DNA of 64,000 bases from UBA4416 sp038327195 (GTDB lineage Bacteria > Bacteroidota > Bacteroidia > B-17B0 > Aurantibacillaceae), in NCBI GenBank assembly GCA_038327195.1, contig JBBQKU010000011.1:45455-109454 (forward strand), given 5' to 3'. The position numbers were made by a program, and so were the translations under genes. How positions within the stretch are numbered: position 1 is the first letter of the stretch; every line of letters starts with the position of its first letter. Below the pieces are notes generated by a model. That model was given only the letters and a program-made list of their open reading frames with translations, searched no databases and was not told where the DNA came from. Of the stretch, positions 17,967-26,410 are shown piece after piece.

Positions 17967-18050
17967 ACTGTATAAATGTAATGAAATATTTTTTATTCTA
18001 AATTAAACTTTTGTATCTTCATTAAGTCCAACTTAGACTAAAAAAAAATT

Positions 18051-19367
18051 ATGAAAAAAAAGTTACTTTTAATTTTATCGATAATCCTAGTTAATTCCTC
18101 TCTTAAATCTCAAAGTTTGTATTTTCCACCATTAACGGGCAATGTATGGGATTCAATTTTACCATCATCCATAGGGTATTGCCAGCCCCGCATTGATTCG
18201 TTATACAATTATTTACAAGCAAAAAACACAAAATCATTTATTATTTTAAAAGATGGGAAACGTGTTTTAGAAAAATATTTTGGCACGTACACAAAGGATT
18301 CTATCTTTTATTGGGCATCGGCGAGTAAAAGTTTAGCTAGTTTTATAACTGGCGTTGCACAACAAAAAGGCTATATTAATATAAATAATACAGTATCTAC
18401 TTATTTAGGAACCGGTTGGACAAGCGCACCATTGATAAAAGAAAATATGATTACAGTTAAGCATTTATTAGAAATGACTAGCGGTTTAGATGATGCGCCA
18501 CCATTACCATGTGATAATGAGGATACAGCAAAAACGTGTTTAATGTACAAAGCAAATGCAGGCACACGTTGGGCTTACCACACTGGTGCATACCGAAAAG
18601 TTCAGGATGTAGTTAGTAATGCTGTTGGCTTAAATTATAATACCATAACAACAAACTGGATAAAAACACATATTGGAATGGGAGGCATTTGGTCGCAACA
18701 AGTTTATTATAGTAAGGCTCGTGATATGGCTCGTTTTGGTTTATTAAATTTAAATAAAGGCATTTGGAGTGCAGATACTTTGTTGAAGGATTCAATCTAT
18801 TTTAAAAGCATGACTCACACTTCACAAACATTAAACTATTCTTATGGTTATTTATTTTGGTTAAATGGGAAAACAAGTTTTATGACTCCGCAATCTCAAA
18901 TTGTATTTCCAGGTACATTAATGTCGAATGCACCTAGTGATATGTATTGTGCTTTAGGGAAAAATGATCAAAAAATTTATATTGTTCCTAGTCAAAATAT
19001 CGTGATTATTAGACAAGGAAATACAGCTGGTGGATTTAGTTTAGCAGCTTCGTCATTTGACAATACACTTTGGGATTATATTAATAAATTGACTTGTATC
19101 ACATCTCTCAATGAGACCGAAAACAATATCAATAATTTATCTTACCCTAACCCTGTTAACACTGATTTAACAATAGAAAACGTGAAACAAACCATTGAAA
19201 AAATTTCTATTTATGATGTATTAGGAAATACTTTATATACTAATTCGATATTACAGGATGACGTAAAAATAAACATTGATTTCTCTTCATTTACAAAAGG
19301 CGTTTACGTTTTAGAAATTGAAAACAAGAACCATTCAATTACAAGAAAGAAAATTATTAAAGATTAG
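18051..19367 (+). CDS. Secreted serine hydrolase (beta-lactamase class C fold) with T9SS tail
   Basis: 438 residues. Signal peptide (LLLILSIILVNSSLKSQ), then a penicillin-binding-like hydrolase domain at about residues 40-350 with the nucleophile motif SASK (WASASKSLASFI) and the later conserved stretch YIVPSQNIVIIRQGN. The last 80 or so residues form a Por secretion-system sorting domain: SYPNPVNTDLTIEN, IYDVLGN, FTKGVYVLEIENK and a basic end. It is therefore exported and then moved across the outer membrane by T9SS. Substrate unknown; relatives are esterases or peptidases. Its 3' end borders the repeat array at 19391-20204. Confidence 0.92.
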   Translation: MKKKLLLILSIILVNSSLKSQSLYFPPLTGNVWDSILPSSIGYCQPRIDSLYNYLQAKNTKSFIILKDGKRVLEKYFGTYTKDSIFYWASASKSLASFITGVAQQKGYININNTVSTYLGTGWTSAPLIKENMITVKHLLEMTSGLDDAPPLPCDNEDTAKTCLMYKANAGTRWAYHTGAYRKVQDVVSNAVGLNYNTITTNWIKTHIGMGGIWSQQVYYSKARDMARFGLLNLNKGIWSADTLLKDSIYFKSMTHTSQTLNYSYGYLFWLNGKTSFMTPQSQIVFPGTLMSNAPSDMYCALGKNDQKIYIVPSQNIVIIRQGNTAGGFSLAASSFDNTLWDYINKLTCITSLNETENNINNLSYPNPVNTDLTIENVKQTIEKISIYDVLGNTLYTNSILQDDVKINIDFSSFTKGVYVLEIENKNHSITRKKIIKD

Positions 19368-19390
19368 TTTTTATTAGTCTTTCAGATTAT

Positions 19391-20204
19391 TGAAAATCTT
19401 TTTTGAGACATGTATTCAATATTGGTGATTTGGGCGAGTCTGGCGGGAGCCAGAACGGGCTGTCGCTGCAAGTTTTTTAAATGCATGCATTTAAAAAAGC
19501 TTTTCGCTTGCATCCCTCTCGCAATTTATAGTTCAATTGAAATTTTAATTTTGTATTTATGATTAATCTGCGTGAGGGATTGAAGTGAAAATCCTTTTTG
19601 AGGCACGAAAAAAAGATTGAAACGTAAAGCCCGACCCTTTTGGGGCACGTCCTAATAATAATATCAATTATTACATTGATGTTTTGGGCGAGTCTGGCGG
19701 GAGCCAGAACGGGCTGTCGCTGCAAGTTTTTTAAATTCGGCGTTTCGAGTACCTCAAAGACCTCATTTTAAAAAGCTTTTCGCTTGCATCCCTCTCGCAA
19801 TTTATAGTTCAAGTGAAATTATAATTTGCAGTTTATGATAAACCCGCGTGAGGGATTGAAGTGAAAATCCTTTTTGAGGCACGAAAAAAAGATTGAAACG
19901 TAAAGCCCGACCCTTTTGGGACACGCCCTAATAATAATATCAATTATTACATTGATATTTTGGGCGAGTCTGGCGGGAGCCAGAACGGGCTGTCGCTGCA
20001 TGTTTTTTAAATTCGGCGTTTCGAGTACCTCAACGACCTCATTTAAAAAAGCTTTTCGCTTGCATCCCTCTCGCTATTTATAATTCAAGTGAAATTATAA
20101 TTTGCAGTTTATGATAAACCCGCGTGAGGGATTGAAGTGAAAATCCTTTTTGAGGCACGAAAAAAAGATTGAAACGTAAAGCCCGACCCTTTTGGGACAC
20201 GCCC
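19391..20204. repeat. Three tandem structured repeat units plus a remnant
   Basis: Units lie at 19432-19652, 19686-19928 and 19962-20204, separated by two near-identical 33-base spacers (TAATAATAATATCAATTATT and onward). Units 2 and 3 are both 243 bases; unit 1 lacks about 22 bases. Each begins GGGCGAGTCTGGCGGGAGCC with a perfect hairpin TCTGGC-GGGA-GCCAGA and ends with AAAGCCCGACCCTTTTGGG then a CGCCC end that pairs with the head. An inner pair CCCTC.CGC / GCG.GAGGG forms a second stem. Bases 19391-19412 look like the tail of a fourth, decayed unit. GC content is clearly above the surroundings. Reading frames inside are repeats of each other, not genes. Confidence 0.9.
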
Positions 20205-20224
20205 AAAAAATTAAAAAATAAAAA

Positions 20225-20842
20225 TTACTGCCCTTGAATAAACTCAGGGGCAATCATAAATTTTTCAATCATTGCTTCTATTCTTTCCGAATATTTATTA
20301 GTAAAAATTAAATGTTGGCATTTAGGCAAACTATCTGACAACCTATGAATATAACCTTGGTGTAAATTTTTAACAACAAGCTCTGTATCATCAATAGCAA
20401 ATAATTTAACTTTTGTAATATTAATATTTTTACGGAAATAAATTTCCATAATACGTTTTGGTGTTCCAATTACAACGTCGGCACCAATATAAATATCTTC
20501 ATTTTGTTTATCAATTTTCCCACCTTCATGTGCTGTGTGAATTCTTAAATTAGAGCCTTCGGATAATAACTTAAATTGATTTTCCATTTCAATAGCATGT
20601 TCCACACTTGGAACAATAATTAAAGCACGAGCCGCATCTTCAAAAGGAGCTTTTAATTTATGAATAGTTGTAATAACAAGAGCCGTTGTTTTTCCTGTTT
20701 TATCAGCACTTTCAATAATCAAATCAGCACCACTATTAATTTTAGATATTATTTTTAGTTGTAAAGGAGTTGGTTCAATTATTTTATTTTCGGTAAGCGC
20801 AGCAGCTAAATTTTTACTTATTTTTTTTATTAAGGTATTCAT
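20225..20842 (-). CDS. Half DEAD-box-like ATPase domain (no helicase C-domain)
   Basis: 205 residues covering only the first RecA-like domain of a DEAD-box protein. Q-motif-like PTPLQLKIISKI is followed by Walker A ADKTGKTT, then IIVPSVEHAIEM (motif Ia region), IGTPKRIMEI (motif Ib), and AIDDTE in place of DEAD. Motif III reads FTNK instead of SAT. The second RecA domain with the arginine finger is absent and the stop is followed within 20 bases by the repeat array. Known helicases need both domains. It may be an RNA-binding or dominant regulator, or a truncated gene. Short DEAD-type proteins occur in other Bacteroidota as far as I recall. Confidence 0.82.
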   Translation of the reverse strand: MNTLIKKISKNLAAALTENKIIEPTPLQLKIISKINSGADLIIESADKTGKTTALVITTIHKLKAPFEDAARALIIVPSVEHAIEMENQFKLLSEGSNLRIHTAHEGGKIDKQNEDIYIGADVVIGTPKRIMEIYFRKNINITKVKLFAIDDTELVVKNLHQGYIHRLSDSLPKCQHLIFTNKYSERIEAMIEKFMIAPEFIQGQ

Positions 20843-20905
20843 TTTTATTTTTTAATATTCGTAAAGTATTTATTAAAAAATTGATGATTGCTTTATATTT
20901 GAAAT

Positions 20906-22288
20906 TTACCCAAACAGTTTACTAAACACTTCTTCCATTTTAGTAACCGCAATGACATCAATTTTTAACTGCTTTAAATTTAAGCCTTTTAAATTATAAG
21001 TTGAAATAAATATTTTTTCAAATCCCAGTTTCTGTGCTTCAAAAATACGCTGTTCAATTCTGCTTACAGGCCTGATTTCGCCTGTTAAGCCAACTTCGGC
21101 AGCAAAACACACATTTTGAGGAATAGGTAAATCTTCATTACTCGATAATACAGCACAAACTAATGCTAAATCAATACCAGGATCTTCTACTTTTATTCCA
21201 CCTGCAATATTAATAAACACATCCTTTGCGCCTAATCTAAAGCCACAACGTTTTTCTAAAACGGCTAAAAGCATTGATAATCGCCTTAAATCAAAACCCG
21301 TTGAAGACCTCTGTGGCGTTCCATATGCGGCAGTACTTACTAATGCTTGAGTTTCAATTAATAAGGGCCTGTTTCCTTCTAAAGTTGCTGCTATTGCAAC
21401 ACCGCTCGTGGCTTCATTTCTATCAGTAATTAAAATTTCAGAAGGATTTAAAACCTCTTTCAAGCCATCACCATTCATTTCGTAAATACCCATTTCGTTG
21501 GTACTTCCAAAACGATTTTTAGTAGCACGCAATAATCTGTATATATGATTTCTATCGCCTTCAAACTGCAAAACGGTGTCAACCATATGCTCCAATACTT
21601 TCGGGCCAGCCAAACTTCCTTCTTTTGTAATATGGCCAATCATAAAAACGGGCACATTGGTTTCTTTTGCAAAACGTAAAAATTCGGCAGCACATTCTCT
21701 CACCTGACTTACACTTCCTGGACTACTATCAATGTAACTGGTGTGAATAGTTTGTATAGAATCAATCACAACCAATTGCGGTTGCACTATATTTATTTGA
21801 GTGAAAATATTTTGAGTATTTGTTTCCTGGAGTATAAAACAATTTTCTGTTGTAACACCAATACGTTCTGCACGCATTTTTATTTGTTGTTCACTCTCTT
21901 CTCCACTTACATAAAGCACTTTTAAATTCTTTAAACGCAAAGCTAATTGTAGCATCAAAGTTGATTTTCCAATACCTGGTTCTCCACCAAATAAAACCAA
22001 ACTTCCTGGCACAATACCACCACCTAAAACACGCGTTAATTCTTGTCCGGGAACAGGAATACGAGGATATTCTGAAATTCCAATTTCTTGTAATAAAACA
22101 GACTGATTTGATTTATGATTTTCGTGTTTGTTTGCCGAAAACAATTGCAATCTATCGTTTTTAGTTTCCTTATGAATCACTTCTTCCACAAGCGTATTCC
22201 ATTCATTACAACTATTGCATTTACCAGCCCATTTGGCTGCCTGTGCACCACAACTTTGGCAAAAATAAGAGGTTTTAGTTTTCGACAT
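20906..22288 (-). CDS. radA: DNA repair protein RadA
   Basis: 460 residues, the normal length. A C4 zinc finger is formed by Cys10, Cys13, Cys24 and Cys27 (FCQSCGAQAAKWAGKCNSCNEW). Walker A is GGEPGIGKST at 101-110, the KNRFG signature is at 257-261, and the C-terminal Lon-protease-like domain follows (GGIKVEDPGIDLALVCAVLSS). RadA remodels recombination intermediates during DNA repair. A -7 box TAATTTTG lies on the minus strand at 22309-22316, 20 bases before the start, though no TTG stands at the ideal distance. dnaX lies upstream on the same strand. Confidence 0.97.
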   Translation of the reverse strand: MSKTKTSYFCQSCGAQAAKWAGKCNSCNEWNTLVEEVIHKETKNDRLQLFSANKHENHKSNQSVLLQEIGISEYPRIPVPGQELTRVLGGGIVPGSLVLFGGEPGIGKSTLMLQLALRLKNLKVLYVSGEESEQQIKMRAERIGVTTENCFILQETNTQNIFTQINIVQPQLVVIDSIQTIHTSYIDSSPGSVSQVRECAAEFLRFAKETNVPVFMIGHITKEGSLAGPKVLEHMVDTVLQFEGDRNHIYRLLRATKNRFGSTNEMGIYEMNGDGLKEVLNPSEILITDRNEATSGVAIAATLEGNRPLLIETQALVSTAAYGTPQRSSTGFDLRRLSMLLAVLEKRCGFRLGAKDVFINIAGGIKVEDPGIDLALVCAVLSSNEDLPIPQNVCFAAEVGLTGEIRPVSRIEQRIFEAQKLGFEKIFISTYNLKGLNLKQLKIDVIAVTKMEEVFSKLFG

Positions 22289-22358
22289 AATTTAATTCTT
22301 TATAAAATCAAAATTACGTCGTTTTATAGTATTGTATTGCTACAATTTGTAGAATGTG

Positions 22359-22950
22359 CTAATATTCGATATCTAAATCAAATCTTTTTTTAAGTTCAAG
22401 CAGCATTGGATTTTTTTCGGACATCAATTTAAATTTATCCATTGGCTTATAAGCCTTTAAAGAATCAACTGTTTCTAAAACTTTTATTTCTAATTGAGCT
22501 TGTTTATTCTTTAATATAGTTCTGATTTCATCCAACATATCTTGCTTAATAGCAGTTAGCATTTCGCGTTGAACTTCATTATTTAATTCAATTAAAATAG
22601 TAGGCGAATTAAAACTTATTTTACTAGAAGTTAGCGTTGCGTATAACTGCCTATTTCCACTTTGTAATTTTGATTCAGCAAATTGTTTTACGCCATTTAA
22701 TGCAGTCTCGCTAGTTAATTCTACATCAGCTTCAATATTAGCCTCAATCGTTTTTTCAACTACAGCTGCATTAGTTTGAGATTGACTTGAAATAGTATTT
22801 GGTAATGAAAATTCTGTTTTAATATTTCTAATTTCATTCGAACTCAAAACAGGTTTATTAACCGTTTGAATTTGAGGAATTGCATTAAATTTTGTTACAG
22901 GAGTTGGTTGTTGATTTGTTTCGCCTTCAGTTTGAGAACTATTAGAATCT
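22359..22950 (-). CDS. dnaX: DnaX tau-specific C-terminal part, read in the -1 frame
   Basis: This frame has no proper start of its own; the first usable codon (TTG at 22847) lies inside it. It connects to the dnaX gene upstream across a run of ten A (minus strand) near 22962-22971: with a -1 shift the frame reads GAA AAA AAA AAA GAT GAA and continues without stop to 22359. The joined product is about 573 residues. The tail is Asn/Gln/Thr-rich at first (EGETNQQPTPV), then a helical C-terminal domain ending FDLDIEY, as expected for the tau-specific region that binds polymerase and DnaB. Confidence 0.85.
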
Positions 22951-24079
22951 ACAAATTCATCTTTTTTTTTTCCGCATTTGAGTGTGCGGCAGTTAAATTA
23001 TTAATTTGTAAAAGGGTCATTTCAACCTGCAATCGCTGGTTTTTAGCTGACTTATAATTTACATCACATTTACTAATATAATTTAATGCATTTAATAAAA
23101 AAGAAGTTTCGCATAATTGGGCTTGCTGCGCAAATCGTTGTTTTAATTGCTCACTCACTTCCAATAACTGAACAGTATATTGATCTTTACTAACTAATAA
23201 ATTTCTTAAGTGTTCTCCAAATCCAATAATAAAATTATGTCCATCAAACCCTTGTTTCAAAATCTCATCAAAGGTTACCATAATTTCACCCATGCGGTTG
23301 TTTAAAGCAGCATCCGTTAACTTAAAATAATATTCGTAATCAAGAATGTGTAAATTTTCTACAACTGCTTTATAAGTTAAATGATTTCCGGTAAACGTAA
23401 CCATTTGATCAAAAATAGAACAAGCATCACGTAAACCACCATCTGCTTTTTGCGCTATTATATTTAACGCTTCTTGCTCATAAGTAATGTTTTCTGTTTT
23501 TGCAATGTATGCTAATTGTTCTGCAATATCTTCTGCTTTAATTCTATTAAAACTAAATACCTGACAACGAGATAAAATAGTAGGAATAATTTTATGTTTT
23601 TCGGTAGTAGCTAAAATAAATTTAGCATGCTTTGGCGGTTCTTCTAATGTTTTTAAAAAAGCATTAAATGCAGCCGTAGAAAGCATATGAACCTCATCAA
23701 TAACATATACCTTATAATCGCCTAATTGTGGTGCAAACCTAACTTGATCTACTAAATTTCGAATATCATCAACTGAGTTATTTGACGCAGCATCTAATTC
23801 ATATACATTTAATGAAGCGCCAGAATCAAAAGAAACACATGATTCGCAAGCTCCACAAGCTTCACCATCAGCAGTTAAATTTGTACAGTTTATCGTTTTT
23901 GCGAAAATACGAGCGCACGTTGTTTTACCAACTCCACGAGGACCACAAAACAAATAAGCTTGTGCAACTTTTCCGTTTTTAATGGCTTGTTTTAAAGTAT
24001 TTGTTATATGGCTTTGCCCAACAACGGTGTTAAACAATTGCGGACGATACTTACGAGCCGATACAACAAAATTATCCAT
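22949..24079 (-). CDS. dnaX: DNA polymerase III subunit gamma/tau, N-terminal (gamma-like) part
   Basis: 376 residues in the zero frame: clamp-loader ATPase domains I-III. Walker A is GPRGVGKT at 46-53. A zinc module is formed by Cys65, Cys75, Cys78 and Cys81. Walker B is IDEVHML at 127-133, and the SRC arginine-finger motif is at 170-172. The frame ends with NAEKKKMNL and a stop just after domain III, at a run of ten A. Continuation requires a -1 shift. Both forms are thus likely made, as in other bacteria where dnaX yields gamma and tau by slippage or frameshifting. The start ATG is preceded by a divergent gene 85 bases away. Confidence 0.95.
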   Translation of the reverse strand: MDNFVVSARKYRPQLFNTVVGQSHITNTLKQAIKNGKVAQAYLFCGPRGVGKTTCARIFAKTINCTNLTADGEACGACESCVSFDSGASLNVYELDAASNNSVDDIRNLVDQVRFAPQLGDYKVYVIDEVHMLSTAAFNAFLKTLEEPPKHAKFILATTEKHKIIPTILSRCQVFSFNRIKAEDIAEQLAYIAKTENITYEQEALNIIAQKADGGLRDACSIFDQMVTFTGNHLTYKAVVENLHILDYEYYFKLTDAALNNRMGEIMVTFDEILKQGFDGHNFIIGFGEHLRNLLVSKDQYTVQLLEVSEQLKQRFAQQAQLCETSFLLNALNYISKCDVNYKSAKNQRLQVEMTLLQINNLTAAHSNAEKKKMNL

Positions 24080-24164
24080 ATACTGGGATTAAATTTACGC
24101 TAAAAAACGCATTAAAAAAGGTTAAATTATTAACTGTTTGTGAATAAGTATCTATATTTGAAAT

Positions 24165-24884
24165 ATGAGTTTTTTTAAAATAAACAGTACTAATTATGTT
24201 TTATGCATTTTTTTGTTTTTATTTTTTAATTCAAATGCCCAAGAAGTAACTGTTAGAGGTTCAATAGTTGGGTCAGATAGTTCAACAGCCATTCCATTTG
24301 TATATGTAATTGACACTAATACCGGACATGGGGAAATGAGCGACGGAAATGGGAAATTTGTCATTAATGCCAATATCTGCGATTCAATCATTTTTTCTTT
24401 CATAGGATATAAACGATTAAAAGTCCCTGTCAAAAAATTATTTAATGGTGAAGGCTCACAATGTAAAATTATTATGAATGAGACTACTTATAATTTAAAT
24501 CAAGTAGTTGTGAGCGATTTTAAATTAAAACCATACGAAAATGAATATATGAAACGGGTTATTAGTGGTTCAAAAATATCAACGATAAACGCCATTCAAA
24601 GTCCAATTACAGCTCTATACATGCAGTTTAGTCAAAAGGGAAAAGAGCAACGGAAACTAGCTAAAATATTTGAAGATATTTTTATACAAGAAGAAGTTGG
24701 TAAAAAATTTAATGGAGAAACGCTTCGCAAATTAACTGGCGATGAAAATATTGATTTCGAAAAATTTAGAAAATATTGTTATTACTTAAGTAATGATTTT
24801 ATAATCAATAATGAAGGTTATGATTTATATTACCGTGTAATGGATTGCTATTATCGTTGGAAAGAAGAAGGAAAAGGGAAATAA
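24165..24884 (+). CDS. Exported CarboxypepD-reg-like domain protein
   Basis: 239 residues. A hydrophobic signal segment (YVLCIFLFLFFNSNAQ) precedes a carboxypeptidase-regulatory-like Ig fold at about residues 27-110: TVRGSIVGSDSSTAIPFVYV, SDGNGKFVI, DSIIFSFIGYK. The remaining 120 residues are helical and basic, with an extension typical of Bacteroidota envelope proteins that carry this fold without a TonB receptor. A perfect -7 box TATATTTG is at 24153-24160 but is very close to the start codon. Function unknown; likely periplasmic. Confidence 0.83.
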   Translation: MSFFKINSTNYVLCIFLFLFFNSNAQEVTVRGSIVGSDSSTAIPFVYVIDTNTGHGEMSDGNGKFVINANICDSIIFSFIGYKRLKVPVKKLFNGEGSQCKIIMNETTYNLNQVVVSDFKLKPYENEYMKRVISGSKISTINAIQSPITALYMQFSQKGKEQRKLAKIFEDIFIQEEVGKKFNGETLRKLTGDENIDFEKFRKYCYYLSNDFIINNEGYDLYYRVMDCYYRWKEEGKGK

Positions 24885-25122
24885 TACCGAATACACATAA
24901 AACATAGTCCAATTTCAGAAAAGCCTTATTGTACAATTTTTATGTAGTGTCGGCATAACCAAATTAATTATTTTATTAATTGGATTAAAAAATAATTGTA
25001 ATTGGTATAATACCGAATAAATAAATGTTTCAGTCCAATTATTTACTCCTAGGCATAATACCATCTAAGCTTTTCGTTTAGTGTTTTATGCTAAAACTCA
25101 AATCAAGATGGTATAATAATTT
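24885..25122. other. AT-rich intergenic region with direct and inverted repeats
   Basis: ATAATACCGAATA occurs at 24881-24893 and 25007-25019. The palindrome GGTATAATACC is at 25004-25014. ATACCATCT (25058-25066) pairs with AGATGGTAT (25106-25114) to form a hairpin just after the converging purN stop. It may be a bidirectional terminator or the remnant of a small mobile unit. No gene is seen. Confidence 0.5.
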
Positions 25123-25686
25123 TTAAATTAAGGTCTCAATGGCTTTTGGCAAATATTCCATTTCTAAATCATGAATTTTTTTAGATAACGTTTCAACCGT
25201 ATCATTTTCATCTAAAGCGCATTCTTTTTGTAAAATGATTTCACCTCTGTCATATTCTTCATTTACAAAATGAATCGTAATTCCACTTTTCGATTCTTTA
25301 TTTGCGATAACGGCTTCATGCACAAAACTACCATACATCCCTTTCCCACCATATTTTGGAAGTAAAGACGGATGAATATTTATGATTTTATTTGGAAATG
25401 CTTTAATAAATGCTTCTGGCATTTTTAATAAAAAACCTGCTAATACAATAAAATCAATCTTTTCTGCTTCCAAAAATTCAATGATTTTATCAGTGTATTC
25501 ATTAAGTGCAGTTTTGCTAATTAATTGTACATTTTTTTTGTAACGCTCTGCTTTTTCAATAACACCAGCTTTATCATTATTTGTAACAACCAATTTTATT
25601 TTAACACGTTTATCGTTATTAAAATATTGAAATAAATTTTCAGCGTTTGTTCCTCCTCCTGATGCAAAAATGGCAATGTTAGTCAT
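25123..25686 (-). CDS. purN: Phosphoribosylglycinamide formyltransferase (PurN)
   Basis: I start at ATG 25684-25686 (MTNIAIFASGGGTN), which gives 187 residues, the normal PurN length; the longer open frame upstream runs into the next gene and adds an unrelated leader. The substrate loop is ASGGGTNAENL, the catalytic region is NIHPSLLPKYGGKGMYG with the active His, and the Asp of EYDRGEII completes the site. The enzyme transfers formyl from 10-formyl-THF to GAR in purine synthesis. No other pur gene is adjacent. The gene follows an outer-membrane barrel gene with 5 bases between them. Confidence 0.96.
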   Translation of the reverse strand: MTNIAIFASGGGTNAENLFQYFNNDKRVKIKLVVTNNDKAGVIEKAERYKKNVQLISKTALNEYTDKIIEFLEAEKIDFIVLAGFLLKMPEAFIKAFPNKIINIHPSLLPKYGGKGMYGSFVHEAVIANKESKSGITIHFVNEEYDRGEIILQKECALDENDTVETLSKKIHDLEMEYLPKAIETLI

Positions 25687-25691
25687 ACTAT

Positions 25692-26354
25692 TTATTTTAC
25701 TTTTCCAATTCCGTAATAAAAACCAAATCCAACTGTAATTAAGCTCATGCTCCATTTATTACTAATTTTAGAATAATCCAACCATTTATCAAAACCTGGA
25801 TATGCAGGATTAAACTGAGCAAAATTATAATGGTATGAGATATAACCTCCAAATCCAAAATTTGGCTCAACTAAAAAATTGACACCAAACTTAGGTTCTG
25901 CAAATGAACTTGTAAACCCAGTAGGATATTTACCTATTAACGAATCTGCCTTATACATGATTCCCGCATATTTGGTTGAACTAACGCCAGCATTTAAACT
26001 AACAGTAGTAAACCCCCTATCACTAAAAAAATGATCGTAACCAATTTTAAAATACCCATTATGCATTTGCATATTTGTATTTATAAACTGTTCTCTAAAA
26101 TGTTTCTGTGATTTATAATAAATGTGGTTATAACCAAATCCAATAAAAAAATTAGAAAAGAGCGTGTAATTAATATTTATATCAGAAGAAATAACACCAG
26201 AAAACGAACTTCTTAATGCCTTACTAGAAACTACCTCTGGTATACCAATGCCAGCTCTTATTGAAAATTTTGGTAATTTAGTCACTTTAATATCTGCTTG
26301 AGCCCATGAGGATAAACTCAAAACACATGCTATTAAAAAAACTAAAAATTTCAT
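25692..26354 (-). CDS. Outer-membrane beta-barrel protein
   Basis: 220 residues with a signal peptide (FLVFLIACVLSLSSWAQA). The rest is a run of alternating hydrophobic strands with aromatic girdle residues (FFIGFGYNHIYYKSQ, FGFGGYISYHYNF) ending in a strand GFGFYYGIGKVK, as in small 8-strand barrels. No specific family is recognisable. It is followed by purN after 5 bases, so the two probably share a transcript, though no functional link is apparent. Confidence 0.82.
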   Translation of the reverse strand: MKFLVFLIACVLSLSSWAQADIKVTKLPKFSIRAGIGIPEVVSSKALRSSFSGVISSDININYTLFSNFFIGFGYNHIYYKSQKHFREQFINTNMQMHNGYFKIGYDHFFSDRGFTTVSLNAGVSSTKYAGIMYKADSLIGKYPTGFTSSFAEPKFGVNFLVEPNFGFGGYISYHYNFAQFNPAYPGFDKWLDYSKISNKWSMSLITVGFGFYYGIGKVK

Positions 26355-26382
26355 ATTTCAAAAACGAAAATTGTATTTATTT

Positions 26383-26405
26383 ATTGCGCTAAAACTCAGC
26401 GCAAT
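26383..26405. terminator. Hairpin downstream of serC
   Basis: Perfect 8-base stem ATTGCGCT / AGCGCAAT with a 7-base loop directly after the serC stop. A T-run follows on the plus strand rather than on the serC strand, so its activity as a serC terminator is uncertain. Confidence 0.4.
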
Positions 26406-26410
26406 TTTTA

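Noticed and set aside
19477..20001. Two minus-strand reading frames beginning MQRQPVLAPARLAQ in the repeat array
   Set aside because: They are identical because they lie in copies of the same repeat unit, vary with indels between units, and have no similarity to a protein family; they are by-products of the repeats.
21743..22393. Plus-strand reading frames inside radA and dnaX
   Set aside because: They lie wholly opposite two firmly identified genes and have translations rich in Leu, Phe and His from reversed AT-rich codons.
25687..25755. Longer N-terminus of PurN (MEHELNYSWIW...)
   Set aside because: It overlaps the end of the barrel gene upstream and adds a leader absent from PurN; the ATG at 25686 gives the normal length.
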